NCBI GenBank assembly: GCA_010094045.1
Contig: ML986639.1
Location: 186,001 to 250,000 of the forward strand
DNA: 64,000 nt
Source: Lojkania enalia
Taxonomy: Eukaryota > Ascomycota > Dothideomycetes > Pleosporales
Direction of reading: 5' to 3'
In this document: positions 35,251-46,400 of the stretch, piece after piece
Position numbering within the stretch: position 1 is the first letter of the stretch
Layout of the letters: each line of letters opens with the position of its first letter
Notes under the pieces: model-generated
The model's database searches: none
Seen by the model: the letters and a program-made list of their open reading frames with translations, nothing else
What the model was told of the DNA's origin: nothing
Program-made: the position numbers and the translations under genes

Positions 35251-37947
35251 TACTATTTCAAACACTGCACATGTGTAAGGGCTTGCGAATATCAGAGAGA
35301 GCATGTAGACACTTTTTGCGTTTCGGGTTTCTCGGTCCTCATTGCTCATCCTAGGGTGAACATCAAGCCAATTTTCTCTAAGTACAAAATTATTAGCGCC
35401 GGAATCGTATATATTATTACAAGAGATCGTATCGTTGTTGTGGAATTGGCTAGGTTTAGAAGATACCAATCGGGGGTCAACGTTGCCTTATATCTGTAAT
35501 TCCTTTCTCCTTGTCCACAGTAACATACCCACGCGAGTCTCAAATACAAGCATGGGCAATCAGTAATATCCAAGCACTTCATAGAAACTGCAATGTCTAC
35601 ACTAATTGTCTGCTTGATTTCCGTCCCGGCCTCCAAATCCTACTCACCCAGTTCAAACTCTTTGACATCAAACATCGGAATTTCCAACATAACGCCTAGC
35701 TCGTACATTCGTGCGAGAGCCTATTCGGGACCGTTTTCGCAATGAATCCCCAGAGGCCGGCGCCACCATGTGTCATGGTCATGCCACCGCTCATCGATTC
35801 ACTGGCCCAAGAATAGATGCTGCTTTGGGTGTGACAAATCGATGAATAGCGTTGGAGTCAGATTTAAGTCACCCCGCCCAGAGACCATTACTGGATAAAT
35901 TTAATTGGTCTGGGTGGTAGGGCGTGGAGATAAGAATAGAATAGATTCTACTTACTACGAACTTGCATGATATCCCTGAGCTAGGCAATCTTTCTAGATT
36001 CCATAAGGCTCCGCTGCTGTAGGAGGACATTCATGTGGACTAGCCTGTCTATTTGCATAGCTGAAAGAGTGTCAGATGGCCCCGACAATCCATGGTGGCC
36101 CGAATCTACTCCCCATATGCTATATGATTCCTATTGGGAAAAAAAAAAAAAAAAAAGCCTTATCTACAGGGACAAACACGCTTGATGAGATTCTGAAGAA
36201 CGCCTTATTACTCATGGGTAGTACTTCTAGTCGTCATGAATCAGCACCTGGCGCCCTTATCTTCTACTCTTACTTAAGGGATTTTTGGCGGGTGTTCTTA
36301 CGAATACATCGAGCCTCGAAACTCCTCAGAGGCAGGTCTGTTATTGCTTGCATCGCCATGGAGATGAAGGCTTCATATTTGTCCCTTTTGGAAACCTTTG
36401 ATTCTGCCGCCTATACTCTAGGCAATATCGCTGCAGTAGTTGAGTAGGGGTTGGCCTAAGAATTCCTAATCTCCAATCCAGTCCAACATTCGGTGCTCGT
36501 TCAAATGTCTAGGCTCTTGCGCGATTACCCTTATTCGGCGCAATCGGCTTGTGGAAGACGCGGGAACGCCGAATTGCCCTATTTGTTCACTCGCACGAGT
36601 TGCCCTTGATTGTTGATGACTAAGTCGCCCCACGGCTTTGGCTTCGCCTCCAAGCTTCTCGCATCAGGGTGAGCGTCTCACCAATAACGGTGATAGCGAA
36701 TATACCATGGTCGGCAAATGGCACTGTGGGGGCCGAGGCTAAAATTATCAAGTCGGCCTGGTAGGTATGCTGTGTTCGCCGTCGACTCTTGTCTTGTGCT
36801 CACCGCCACCGAGATGGCTCCCTTGAAAGTCGGCCATCTTTTGCGAACTCGGGCTTTGAGGTTGCTATGAGACGGCGCGGGACCAAGGGCCATAGCATGT
36901 CTGCATATCTGTTGAATTTTTTTAGCCTCCCAAACTCACGAGTTATTATACTCTTATCCACTTCGATATCTTGTAGGTAGAGCTATATCCATTCAATCCG
37001 CTAGCATGGGGGGATTGCTAACCTCGCGCCCCGGATCGGTACGTCCGCCGACACGAACTGCTCGGCCCGAATACTTCACGTCCCTGTTCATGCGACGATC
37101 GGTTTACATCCACAATGCCTTTATATAGGAGTCTAAGCTTTAGTATAGGGCCTACTTTTTTGGTACAAAGGTCTGAATTAGAGATAGACGTGCTACGGGT
37201 AGAGTCACTACGTAGTTTGAGCGGGGTGGCGGGGAAAGCGCCTCCCGCCTCTAATACTATGGGAAGTACATGCTACATTATGAGAGTTATCCAAACATGT
37301 ATCCAATAATAAGATAGTACCGTATTGCTCAGGTTACTGAGTATTATAGATGGGCGAGAGCACCGAAGCTTCATCGGACTAGCAGAATACTCAAGGTAAT
37401 GAATCCGGAGAGTGGGTTGGTAGTCGTCCCTTTTGGAATCTTAGTGTACAATCAAATCTATTTACTATTAAATACCAAGCTTTTTTCGCTTCATCCCCCT
37501 TTTTATAATATGGAAAGAGCTATAATTAAGTATTTTCTGGTGCATTTATCCTTATATATATTCGGAATTGTTGAATAATAAGAAGCATAATACATTCTTC
37601 AGCACATTTTCACGACGTCCAAAAGGCGTTGGTGCGCTCGTTGGAATTGCCCGTCGGACGTTATTCCCTCGATTCTCTCTTATGCTGGCATGACACAGTA
37701 TTCACTTGTTGTCCCTACAATAGCAAAATTCTGCTCCACAATAGCACAATACTAGTATCATACAAGACGTGAATTGCCCTGCAGCATCGTATAAATGTAC
37801 AATAGCAGCGCATTTGCAGCAAAAGGTATCGAATTATCGCAATAGTGCAGCCTATTGTCGGCTCTTTACAATGCAAAGTTATGCGTGAGTGGAAGAGTGT
37901 AAAGTGTATAGAAATATCATACCTCTCGAATTCCCTACATCATCAGC
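35251..37947. other. Intergenic, only weak ORFs
   Basis: A plus ORF at 36076-36447 (123 codons) includes an 18-A tract (36139-36156) read as poly-Lys; its second half (GRSVIACIAMEMKASYLSLL) looks somewhat protein-like but unassigned. Other ORFs are below 100 codons. The segment around 37400-37900 is AT-rich promoter-like DNA ahead of the membrane-protein gene. Confidence 0.4.
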
Positions 37948-38487
37948 ATGGCCCCATTCCTGATCATCTCTCTCCTCTTCGCCCTCTGCATCGGTTGGCA
38001 CGACGTACTGCCCCAGATGTTCCTCGCCACCATCTCCTTCGCCACTGGGAGTATTTTAGAACCAGTCGGTGCCCACATTCTACCGGCCTGTTTTTCCTGC
38101 CTGGTCACAGCAATGCTACGGGCCATTATCATCTCCGCCGACCTCCTCTACCTTATCGTTCTAGACTCGGTTCTTGTCGTCCTCGACGTCCTCTTCCACC
38201 TCGGCTTCGCTGCCCTCCAACTCGCCAAGCCCCTCCTCGGCTTCCTCTCTCGTCTAGGTCCTGCTGCCCTCTGGCACGTCATCTGCGCCTTCGTTGCGGC
38301 CTTCGCCGTCACAGGCCTTGGCTTCTCCGCCGCCTCTCCTGCAGCAGCCGAAGCTGTTACTATACGTACTCCTATCTCGACTATTCCCCACGATCGCCCG
38401 ATCGACGACACGATAGAGGCGTTGGGCGAAGAGATCCTGGGCCGCGAGCTTGAACAATCTAACCCTCCAATTTGGGCTTGCACATGA
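37948..38487 (+). CDS. Small multi-pass membrane protein of unknown function
   Basis: Single exon, 179 residues. Codons strongly favour C or T in the third position (for example ATC, CTC, GCC, TTC), unlike the flanks, which supports a real, expressed gene. Hydrophobic segments lie at about 1-22 (PFLIISLLFALCIGW), 27-60, 58-82 (AIIISADLLYLIVLDSVLVV) and 105-128 (LWHVICAFVAAFAVTGLGF). The last 50 residues are hydrophilic and acidic (DDTIEALGEEILGRELEQ). Tyr and Trp are few and there are no conserved catalytic residues. The first segment could instead be a signal anchor. I recognise no family. Confidence 0.6.
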   Translation: MAPFLIISLLFALCIGWHDVLPQMFLATISFATGSILEPVGAHILPACFSCLVTAMLRAIIISADLLYLIVLDSVLVVLDVLFHLGFAALQLAKPLLGFLSRLGPAALWHVICAFVAAFAVTGLGFSAASPAAAEAVTIRTPISTIPHDRPIDDTIEALGEEILGRELEQSNPPIWACT

Positions 38488-41400
38488 TGCGAAATGGGGC
38501 TGCCTATGAGCAGAAGTAACTAGAGGGTACAGGGTTTTCATGTGCCTTCTCACGAGTGGTAGGTGATTATGAGTTTTTGCGCTGTCATATTTCTTGTCCA
38601 AGTTTTGGCTTTTATCTCGGCTTCTGGTGACATTATGTCGGTTTGCTGCTAGGTCGGTGGTTCCATGTGGTTGCGGACTCTAGATTGGCATTTGTTTGGT
38701 AGTCGAGCTGTCATAAAAGCGTGAATTGAAACCAATATTTCTTTTTGATATGATTGGCTACGCTGAGCACACATGTGTAATATAAGGGAAATCTCGTAGA
38801 ATCGTTTGTCTAAAGTATTTGAGGATAGTATATTTTTGACTCTACTATTTTCAGTTAGTGAACATAATATAATTCCTAGTTTGATCTCGTTTGTAGGCCA
38901 AGTCTCCCTAGAATGAGGAAAATAAAAAATCTCCAATTTACTCAAGACCTGTGATACACCCCATGCTGGGGAAAGACCCGGTATTGCGGTCCCTATTCCC
39001 AACACTGCGGACATCCCGACATCCTGATCTTGTATCACAAAAAGCCATATTTCTGGGCCTTGCTCGTGCTATCCTGTATCCTCTGCGGACCCACTAAAAA
39101 GGAAATTGCATTGCAGAAAGGGGAATGAAAGGTATCGCGGGGTCGGGTGTTAGTAAATGCCGAGTCTCTAATGCGGTACGCGCATCGACGATGTGTTCTG
39201 CGCGTGACTGACAGCTATAGGGACTGGGAATATCATTGGTATTTGAAGAGGGCAGTCGATCTTCGACGAATTTCTAATCAGAAATCTTCCCAATAGTGCC
39301 CATCGTCTGGCTTCGCTGCATTGCATATTGTTTGCTCGAAGCTTGGCCGCTGTATACCTTTGTATGTCAAAGTCTCACAACTATGCCTCGACTCTCTTGA
39401 GCGATGTCCTAGCGGTGATTCCTGTTTTTCCCATCGAGCCTAATCAGCTTTCCGACTTTCAACCAGAACCAGTCTAAGGGTGGAACATCGCACTTCATCT
39501 TTTTATACCCCGCATCGTATTCCTGAGAACGTGATTAATATGCAAGTCGCTTAAGCGATTAGGCTTTGATAGCTTTGCCCCATGTTGTGCATCGGAGCTG
39601 AGCGCACCGGAATTGAGCGTACCCCAGCTCCTGTCGAGACACTGCGTTGGGTTTCATCAAATTAGTAACCCCTATCTATAGGTCTTGGGACATCAAAAAC
39701 GGAGGGATGCAGCTCAAGCTATTGCATGATTTGTAGTTGATGAGCCGAGAGAAGAGGATGATTAAACATAATCAGACCACTTGGCCATGGCCACAGAGTG
39801 GGGGTTGCAGAAATGGTGCACGGGATGGATGCATCTAGCAGAATCCAATGATATCCCTCTTCTAGGGGAGAAAGACTATGTTTTTCACGAATGAAGCGAG
39901 ATTCGGAGGGGGTCAAAAGACTGAAATATTTGGCACTCCTGCACCCAATATTGAACACGTAGGAGTGATCAATATAAGATTTTACTGCCAATTGACGGTG
40001 TAAATGAACATATAAGCAGCAATAGGAACCTAAACGTAGATTATTGGTTGCGTCTATCTTCGTGTTCGAGCGATTGCGGCGTGCCTGGTAGATGATGTGG
40101 GATAGCGCGGGCTTAACAATGTTGATGACTTCTTACTGGCACACGTATCAGCTCTTCTCCCTATCGATTTCCGAGCAGGTAGTTAGTCGAGAGACTGGGG
40201 TTAATATGCGAACAAGCGGTTCAATGCTAGACCCTTAGCATCATTTGTCAATCTTGTAGCACAGCGGAAATCGTTCGGGAGGAAGCGGCAAACCTCTGGG
40301 TAGCTTAGCGGGCGCGGGGGAGGCTCAAGGAGCCCAAATGGATGCTTCTTGCAAACGCGGTTGGGAGGGAGGTCGGGGAAGGGACATATGCTCATCTTCG
40401 GGCCGACGGGTATTCTCTGATTGAACGCAGGGGTTATAGTGGCAATATCCCCTCCGCGTCGATTTCGTTCCCGCATGCAGGCTGTGGGATTGGACCTCAT
40501 CCGCCGGCGAGTGATGTTGCTGCAGAAGGTTCCCGAATAGGAAATGCGGGACCACAGCCATGCCTGTGCAACGGCTGTCACGCCCGCTGAGCTGCAGCTC
40601 CTGTGACGGTATTCTGCCAAAGAGCTCTCTCGTGTCACGCCTAGAAGCAGTTCGTCAAGCCGGTCCCTGCAGATGAATCAGTTTCTGCTACGGTGTGGTT
40701 GTCAATACAGAACATATTGAATGTGCGGTGAGGTTGAACAGCAATCGTTTCGCGGAATCTTCCGATTGGTGAATGGCTATCCCGTCGGCTATCCTTCGAC
40801 ATCCACCTAGCCAGGTTGCAAAGGGCAGGGGTCATCAATCGACTTATGCGTCCGCCCTGCAAGTCAGCCTTTCCGAGATCCCGCTTCCCCATCTTGGCGA
40901 TTTGGCGTCATTCGTCCGGGGGGGGGAAGGGGGGGGCGAATCGTCGCGGGGTGTAGACCTGCTTCTGCTTCCAACAGCAATTTGCGCATCCTGAGGCCAA
41001 ATCCCGTAGATGCAGCACGCCGCAATGTTGCTGTTGCCTTGTGCACAAGATGGCATACTTCCACGTGGACTCTGCTCATCCATTCAACTCGATTGACAAA
41101 GAGTGTTGGAGCTGGGAAGATGCTTGCGTGGCCGTCCAGCATCCTATTGGCTCGTCGCCGTGTCAAAAGAAATGGTCTGTTGAGGAAAAGAAATATGGAG
41201 GTACACACCCCTGCCAAATTGCACAATTATTTGAAGGCTATCGGGCATCGCGCATTGTGGCGGAATCTGCAGCTTTATTTCTGGATAGCCTGACAGTTCT
41301 CAACGACGGCTCCCCTCCCTGGATGATGCTTGAGCAGCACTAAAAGTACATGAAGAACCCTAACCTACTACTCTGCGAATTACATTGGACAACAGCGTGC

Positions 41401-41668
41401 TTTCGAGAATGAAACAAGGGTATAGAGATGTTGATGGTCGTGATAAATGCGTAACTAACCATTAGGTATGCAAAAGTTGGAGCTAGAAAAGGAGCATAAG
41501 GCCTAGGAATGTGAAGTGGCTATCAATGTCACGAGTACCATATACCATGCAAGAACAAAGGAAAACGTAACAGTGAGCGATGCCCAGATACCTATAAAAA
41601 AAAAAAAAAAAAAAAAAAAAGGTTTTCAGAAAACAAAAACAAACATGGCCACCCTTTTTTCCAGAAGA
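38488..41668. other. Intergenic, no supported gene
   Basis: Minus ORFs at 38649-39038 (129 codons) and 40201-40638 (145 codons) and shorter ones on both strands show no domain and overlap each other in several frames. A 25-A tract lies at 41596-41620, just past the stop of the next gene (which is on the minus strand). Confidence 0.4.
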
Positions 41669-43450
41669 TTATCCCCACATGCCATTTGGGTCATTTCGGT
41701 TCATCTGAATGGATTGGACGTTGGGTGTCCTATTTGGAAACAGGATACGGGCCACCGGGCTATTCTCAGATATCCTGGCATTGCTACTTTCAAGAGTGAA
41801 GTATGTCGTGTCTGAATTATCGCCGGGTCCATGAAGAGTGTACACTTCAGCCTCTGACTCTGGCGGGGGAGTAGAAAGCGCGGCGGATGGCGAGTCGGTA
41901 GCCACGCTTCCATCCTTTGGGGAGATTTGCGCATCGCAAAGAACGCTAGGTGAAGGCTCTTTCCTCTTGGTGGACTGAGATGTGGATTCGTGGACTTCTG
42001 CGGGAGGAGACAAGTTGGACCGTACTCCGTCGAGCCCACGGTAGTGGTGGAAGGTAGCATTGCGCGCGCATCGGTGGCTTTCTTTCCATCCTCTATAGAG
42101 TCCATCTTGCTCTCTCCTGAAGTCAAGGATTCTATTGCTAATTAATTCCATTATGGCTTTGGATTCGTTCAAGTCCTTGGCAGGCTTTTGCTTGTCATGG
42201 AAGTCATATAAGACGTCTTCATTACGGAGGGAGTGACTCGTCCAGGTCTCACCACAAGACTCGCATTTTCGGCACACTTTAGGTAGGGTCTCAGAAGGCA
42301 GGTCCGGAAAGATGGAGGATGAGGGATTATCCAAGGCCGAAACAAGAGGCTGTTGACCATTTGCAGGAGAAGCGCGTGCTAATGGTGAGGTGGTTCTCTC
42401 GTGCCTAGTGCTTCCTGCACCGCCAGAGATCCTTTGGGCACGGGGTGGGATGAAGTGATCTATTGAGGTTAATAATTCCATGGTATTGTTGGGCTGATGA
42501 GCGGAAGTGCTGTCAACCTGTGCTGAGCTCAAGCGATCGTCTGACTCTGCTGGAGGCAGCATGTGAATATTATTATGCCCCACGTCGAAGCGGACATTGC
42601 GTGAAGGCCGCTGTGGATGACGCAAAATGTCAATACTAGAAGCTGGCGGTGTTTGCGTTCCAAAAGTTGACAATGTAGAGGAGCTTGAGCCGATCGGTTG
42701 GATAGGAAGGGATGTCACGGCAGAGCTTCTGATTGGAGAAGGCGCGGGCGAGAGCAGCGTAGTCGAGCACTTGTTTTGGGTCCACGTAGAAGAAGGCCGC
42801 TGGGGTGATTCAAAAGGCGCAGACGTAGGTTCTTGTAAAAAGTCGCTAGACAAGCGTGCTTTCTTGGCTGAGTGGACGCCTTCGTGATCCGCTTTCGTCG
42901 AGTACGGGTCGATTTCCGTATGCAAACTCTGGACAGGGGAAACCCGGTCTTCTCTGCCTGGTGCAGGCTCTAAAGGTCGAGATTTAAGGTCTGGGTAGAG
43001 TCGCGGATGAGGATGATGATGATGTTGCGAATGAGAAGAATATCTCAGAGGAGAGAGCCTCGCATCACCAGGTTGGGCCTGTGAATTGGACTGCGCAGAA
43101 CTTGTGCTGTTCAGAGGGTCCGACGGCTGGGATTGACGGTTGATTGGAGTCCAAGAGGGCGCAGGAGAAATGGTAGGGTTGTTAAGTGGGTGGTTCGAGC
43201 TAGGTTCAGGTGGAAGAACGACACGGGAGCCAGGGTGGAGGTCGTTTGCTATGGTTGCAGGTCTACCCTTGGGTGAGGGTTCTGAATCGCGATACAAAGG
43301 AGGCAAAGAAGTCGCAGTCGCAGCAGCAGCAGTAGCAGTGGCGGGCAAGCGTGGTGCAAAATGCGCCGTAGTGCTGGGCGGGTTGGGCTGTGGAAGGTGG
43401 ACTTGGGGCGGCGGATCGTGGTGCAACAGACGGTGCAAGTCGCTAGCCAT
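41669..43450 (-). CDS. Long disordered protein with a small Cys cluster, regulator-like
   Basis: One uninterrupted frame of 593 residues with a good start context (AGCCATGGC). The first 380 residues are rich in Pro, Ser, Gln and His (poly-Ala/Thr TATATAAAATAT, SQHHHHPHPR) with no globular core. Around residue 390 comes a compact, probably folded part: LPKVCRKCESCGETW, then RNEDVLYDFHDKQKPAKDL, MELISNRILDFRREQDGLYR and WKESHRCARNATFHHY. The Cys spacing (C-2-C-2-C) resembles half of a zinc-binding knuckle but not a full GATA or C2H2 finger. The rest is again Ser/Pro-rich. The composition suggests a nuclear regulator, but no named family fits. The unusually long gene-free upstream region supports a regulated gene. 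Confidence 0.75.
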   Translation of the reverse strand: MASDLHRLLHHDPPPQVHLPQPNPPSTTAHFAPRLPATATAAAATATSLPPLYRDSEPSPKGRPATIANDLHPGSRVVLPPEPSSNHPLNNPTISPAPSWTPINRQSQPSDPLNSTSSAQSNSQAQPGDARLSPLRYSSHSQHHHHPHPRLYPDLKSRPLEPAPGREDRVSPVQSLHTEIDPYSTKADHEGVHSAKKARLSSDFLQEPTSAPFESPQRPSSTWTQNKCSTTLLSPAPSPIRSSAVTSLPIQPIGSSSSTLSTFGTQTPPASSIDILRHPQRPSRNVRFDVGHNNIHMLPPAESDDRLSSAQVDSTSAHQPNNTMELLTSIDHFIPPRAQRISGGAGSTRHERTTSPLARASPANGQQPLVSALDNPSSSIFPDLPSETLPKVCRKCESCGETWTSHSLRNEDVLYDFHDKQKPAKDLNESKAIMELISNRILDFRREQDGLYRGWKESHRCARNATFHHYRGLDGVRSNLSPPAEVHESTSQSTKRKEPSPSVLCDAQISPKDGSVATDSPSAALSTPPPESEAEVYTLHGPGDNSDTTYFTLESSNARISENSPVARILFPNRTPNVQSIQMNRNDPNGMWG

Positions 43451-46400
43451 GGCTTCACGATGGGCTGAAGGGGAAAGGCAGAGCGGACAAGACGAGCACC
43501 ACTAGATATGGGGTAGATTTCAGGCGGGAGGGTGCTCCGCCCGAGTCGACGGTTGGGTGGTACAGCTCAGGGCGGAGAGTCTGTCTCACGGGCAGCCGTG
43601 GACATTGTCTTTGCATCCTCGTCACCCTCCGCACTGCGGCGCGGTCAGAGGAGAGGAAGCGGGTCGTTGCACAGCGCATTGGGCGTCGTGTCGATGGCTA
43701 GCCCAGGATGGGGCGCCAACGGAGCGTCGTGATTTGCAGGTGAGCCATCTTGGGTTTGCCGTGGGCTGCATCTGCAATGCGACATGCACGTATTCCCCGG
43801 GGAAGGGGAGGAAGAGATCCCACCAGCATAGGCCGCGTCTGCCAAGAGGCTTGGGCGGGAAGTGGAGGCCTGCCAATAATCGTCACGGGGGATCCGCGAC
43901 GGAACTGGGCACACAACACGGACAGCTGCCGCTGCTGGTGCGGTGCTGAGGCAGGCCAGTAGAGCGGGAATCTTGGAAGAAGAGGAGCAGCGCCGAGACG
44001 ATGCAGTAGTAGCAGCAGACGGGAATATGCGCGAGAGCGGAGGTTAGTGGCGGCAGCGGTATGTTTGTAATGATGATTGGGGTAGTGTGTGTATGTCTAG
44101 TCCGTAGGAGTCCCTGCTCCTGATGCCGTGCGTGCGTTGTGTAGTGGCCGCCCCCTCCCGCAGACAAGAGGGGAAGAAGGTCACGAGCGTCAGCGGGAGT
44201 CGGGCCGGGCGCCGGGGCCGTTTTGCTGCTCGGAATTGGGGCCCATCAGGCTCGTTCTAGAGGCTGGACTAACTGGCGCGGGGCCGCTTAAGTATATGTG
44301 GCTGATCGAGAAGACGGCCGCCGCGTAGTACAAAGCACCCAGGAAGCGCAGCGCAGAGCCAGAACGTTCTCTGTTGCTACTGCTGCTACTGCTATTGTTG
44401 CTATTGCTGTTACTATTGCTGTCGCTGTCGCTGTCGCCGTTGCTGCTGCCGCGTCCGAATGCGGCCCGGCCATGGGTGAGCGAGGCGGCGACTACGTGCC
44501 TGGAGCGTTAGCAGCAGTGCAATTAGTATGTAGAGTATGTAGATATGTCGGTATCTGAGAGTGTTACACGGCGGATGGTTGGATGGTGGAATGGGATGGG
44601 ATGGCAGATGGGTGACGGATGGTGGGGTGGTGGATTGGGGATAGTCCAGTGTGGTGGGAGGGGGAGGGCGGAACTGGACTGCGCCTGCCCTCGCGCTCGC
44701 TGGCACTTGCACTCCCTCGCACTGGAAGTGGGCAACCACCTAGCCTGGACCTGACAGCGACGACGACAACGAGCCCCTTCCACCTGCCTGCCTGCCTGTC
44801 CTGCCCTCGAGCATGCCCTGCCTATGGGCTATGGGAAAGAGGGCCGAAGCCGAAGTCGCCGCCGCGACTCCGGCACATTGATATCCATTGCCTAAGTGGA
44901 TAACCCTCTCTCTAAACCTGGCAGCGACGACGATGGACTCCTTCCAACAACGCCCTCCTACCTGCTTCCTGCCTGCTTGTCTACCTCCCCTCGGGGACAC
45001 CACTCGGTGCGCATAGAGAAGCCGCCGTCCGGAGAGGGCAGTGGCGCCTACGCCTGCGCTTGCCGTCCCCCTCAACACCACCAACCACCCATTCCGATGG
45101 GATGCGAGGGCTCCCGCCTCCGCAGATCTGGAGACACTGCAAACATTTCATCTCCCTTCATACCCAGGTAGGCAGGTAATCGCCAATTGGACGCTGCACA
45201 CGAACTTGCTACTAATTGGCACCTAGCTCGTCCTGTGCGCCTCGCCCGAAGCGTCCTCGATTTCCTCTCAGCCTTCATTCGGCTGCCAACGAGTACGCCC
45301 ACTGCCACCGTCGTCCCCGAAGACGTTGCCGCGACGTTAGGAGAGCCTGGAGAGACACTCGTGGAATGCGACCAACGCCAGCCAGACACAGCGCGTATCC
45401 TACCACCTGGGCGTGTCTTCTTCCGGTTGGGCGGTAATGCTACGTTCGGCCGGATAAGAGAACACCGGCGTCCCGTGTGGTTGAAGCAGCCCCCGCGCGA
45501 GGTCTTTCGGCGGCCGGCTTGCCACCTGGTTGGCTCTTTACATCTTTCACCACCTTCACCGATCGCGACCCATTGTGTGCCTCGCTAACGCATTTCGTGT
45601 GCCACACTCTGCGGCACGCTAGGAAGTACTTCTTCCAAAGGCTATGGGACTACTATGACTGCCTGCATACCATTGTGGCGGTGGGATTCTTTAACTTAGC
45701 CGCCGCGTCATTTTCTACCGCTGTTTCGAGAACCTGTTTCCGCTCCGTACTACTGTAATACAATACATCCCTCTTCTGCAAGGGCGGGCTATGCGCTTGC
45801 TGTGACCTTCGCCAATTTACGTCTTTTTCGCCGCACGTTCCAACGACACGGAAAGGATAGTATCCGAATGGGCACGACGGAAAAATGTTATGTCAGATAA
45901 ATTCAATTTTGCAACGTAGTTCCTTCGCGCCAAGTTCTCTGTTCGAATCCCGGTCTGGTCGTTCTCGCCAATCCTTCGTATATAGCAGATCATGTCGCAT
46001 ATCCAGCCTTCTGCTTCGTGCTTTTACGTCTTGTGCATTTCAAATACGCCTCTATGGTGCAATCACACGTAGAGGCAGCCTTTGTCCGCCTCAACGCAAA
46101 CACCGGTTCCATGGATTGTCAACTAAAAGCCATGAAACCGAGCAAAGCCCAATCGCTATCTTACCTTTGCAATTTCAGATAACCATCGGGCGGATGGACT
46201 CCCGGCTTACGCATTCTGTTGTGCAACCAGATGTAACTCAGACGTCCGTAAGCTGGAGGTCTTTCCCCCTTTTGCTACCAATATGTAGCAGTCCACATTT
46301 CGGATTGTTAATTGCTTTGCCGACGAGGTCACAGCAACTTATCCTCTTTTTTCATCCATTCGCTAGCTACTTCGAACCGAGTTTATCTGCTACAGACAAA

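Noticed and set aside
37845..38453. 202-codon plus ORF rich in Arg and Pro
   Set aside because: It is the frame-shifted shadow of the membrane-protein gene at 37948-38487, which has the coherent codon bias.
43500..45600. Many long ORFs in both strands
   Set aside because: High GC makes stops rare; frames overlap, contain low-complexity runs and lack domains.
45925..45965. TTCGAATC segment that looks like the T-loop of a tRNA
   Set aside because: The flanking stem has two mismatches and no matching acceptor strand or D-arm lies upstream; I do not call a tRNA.
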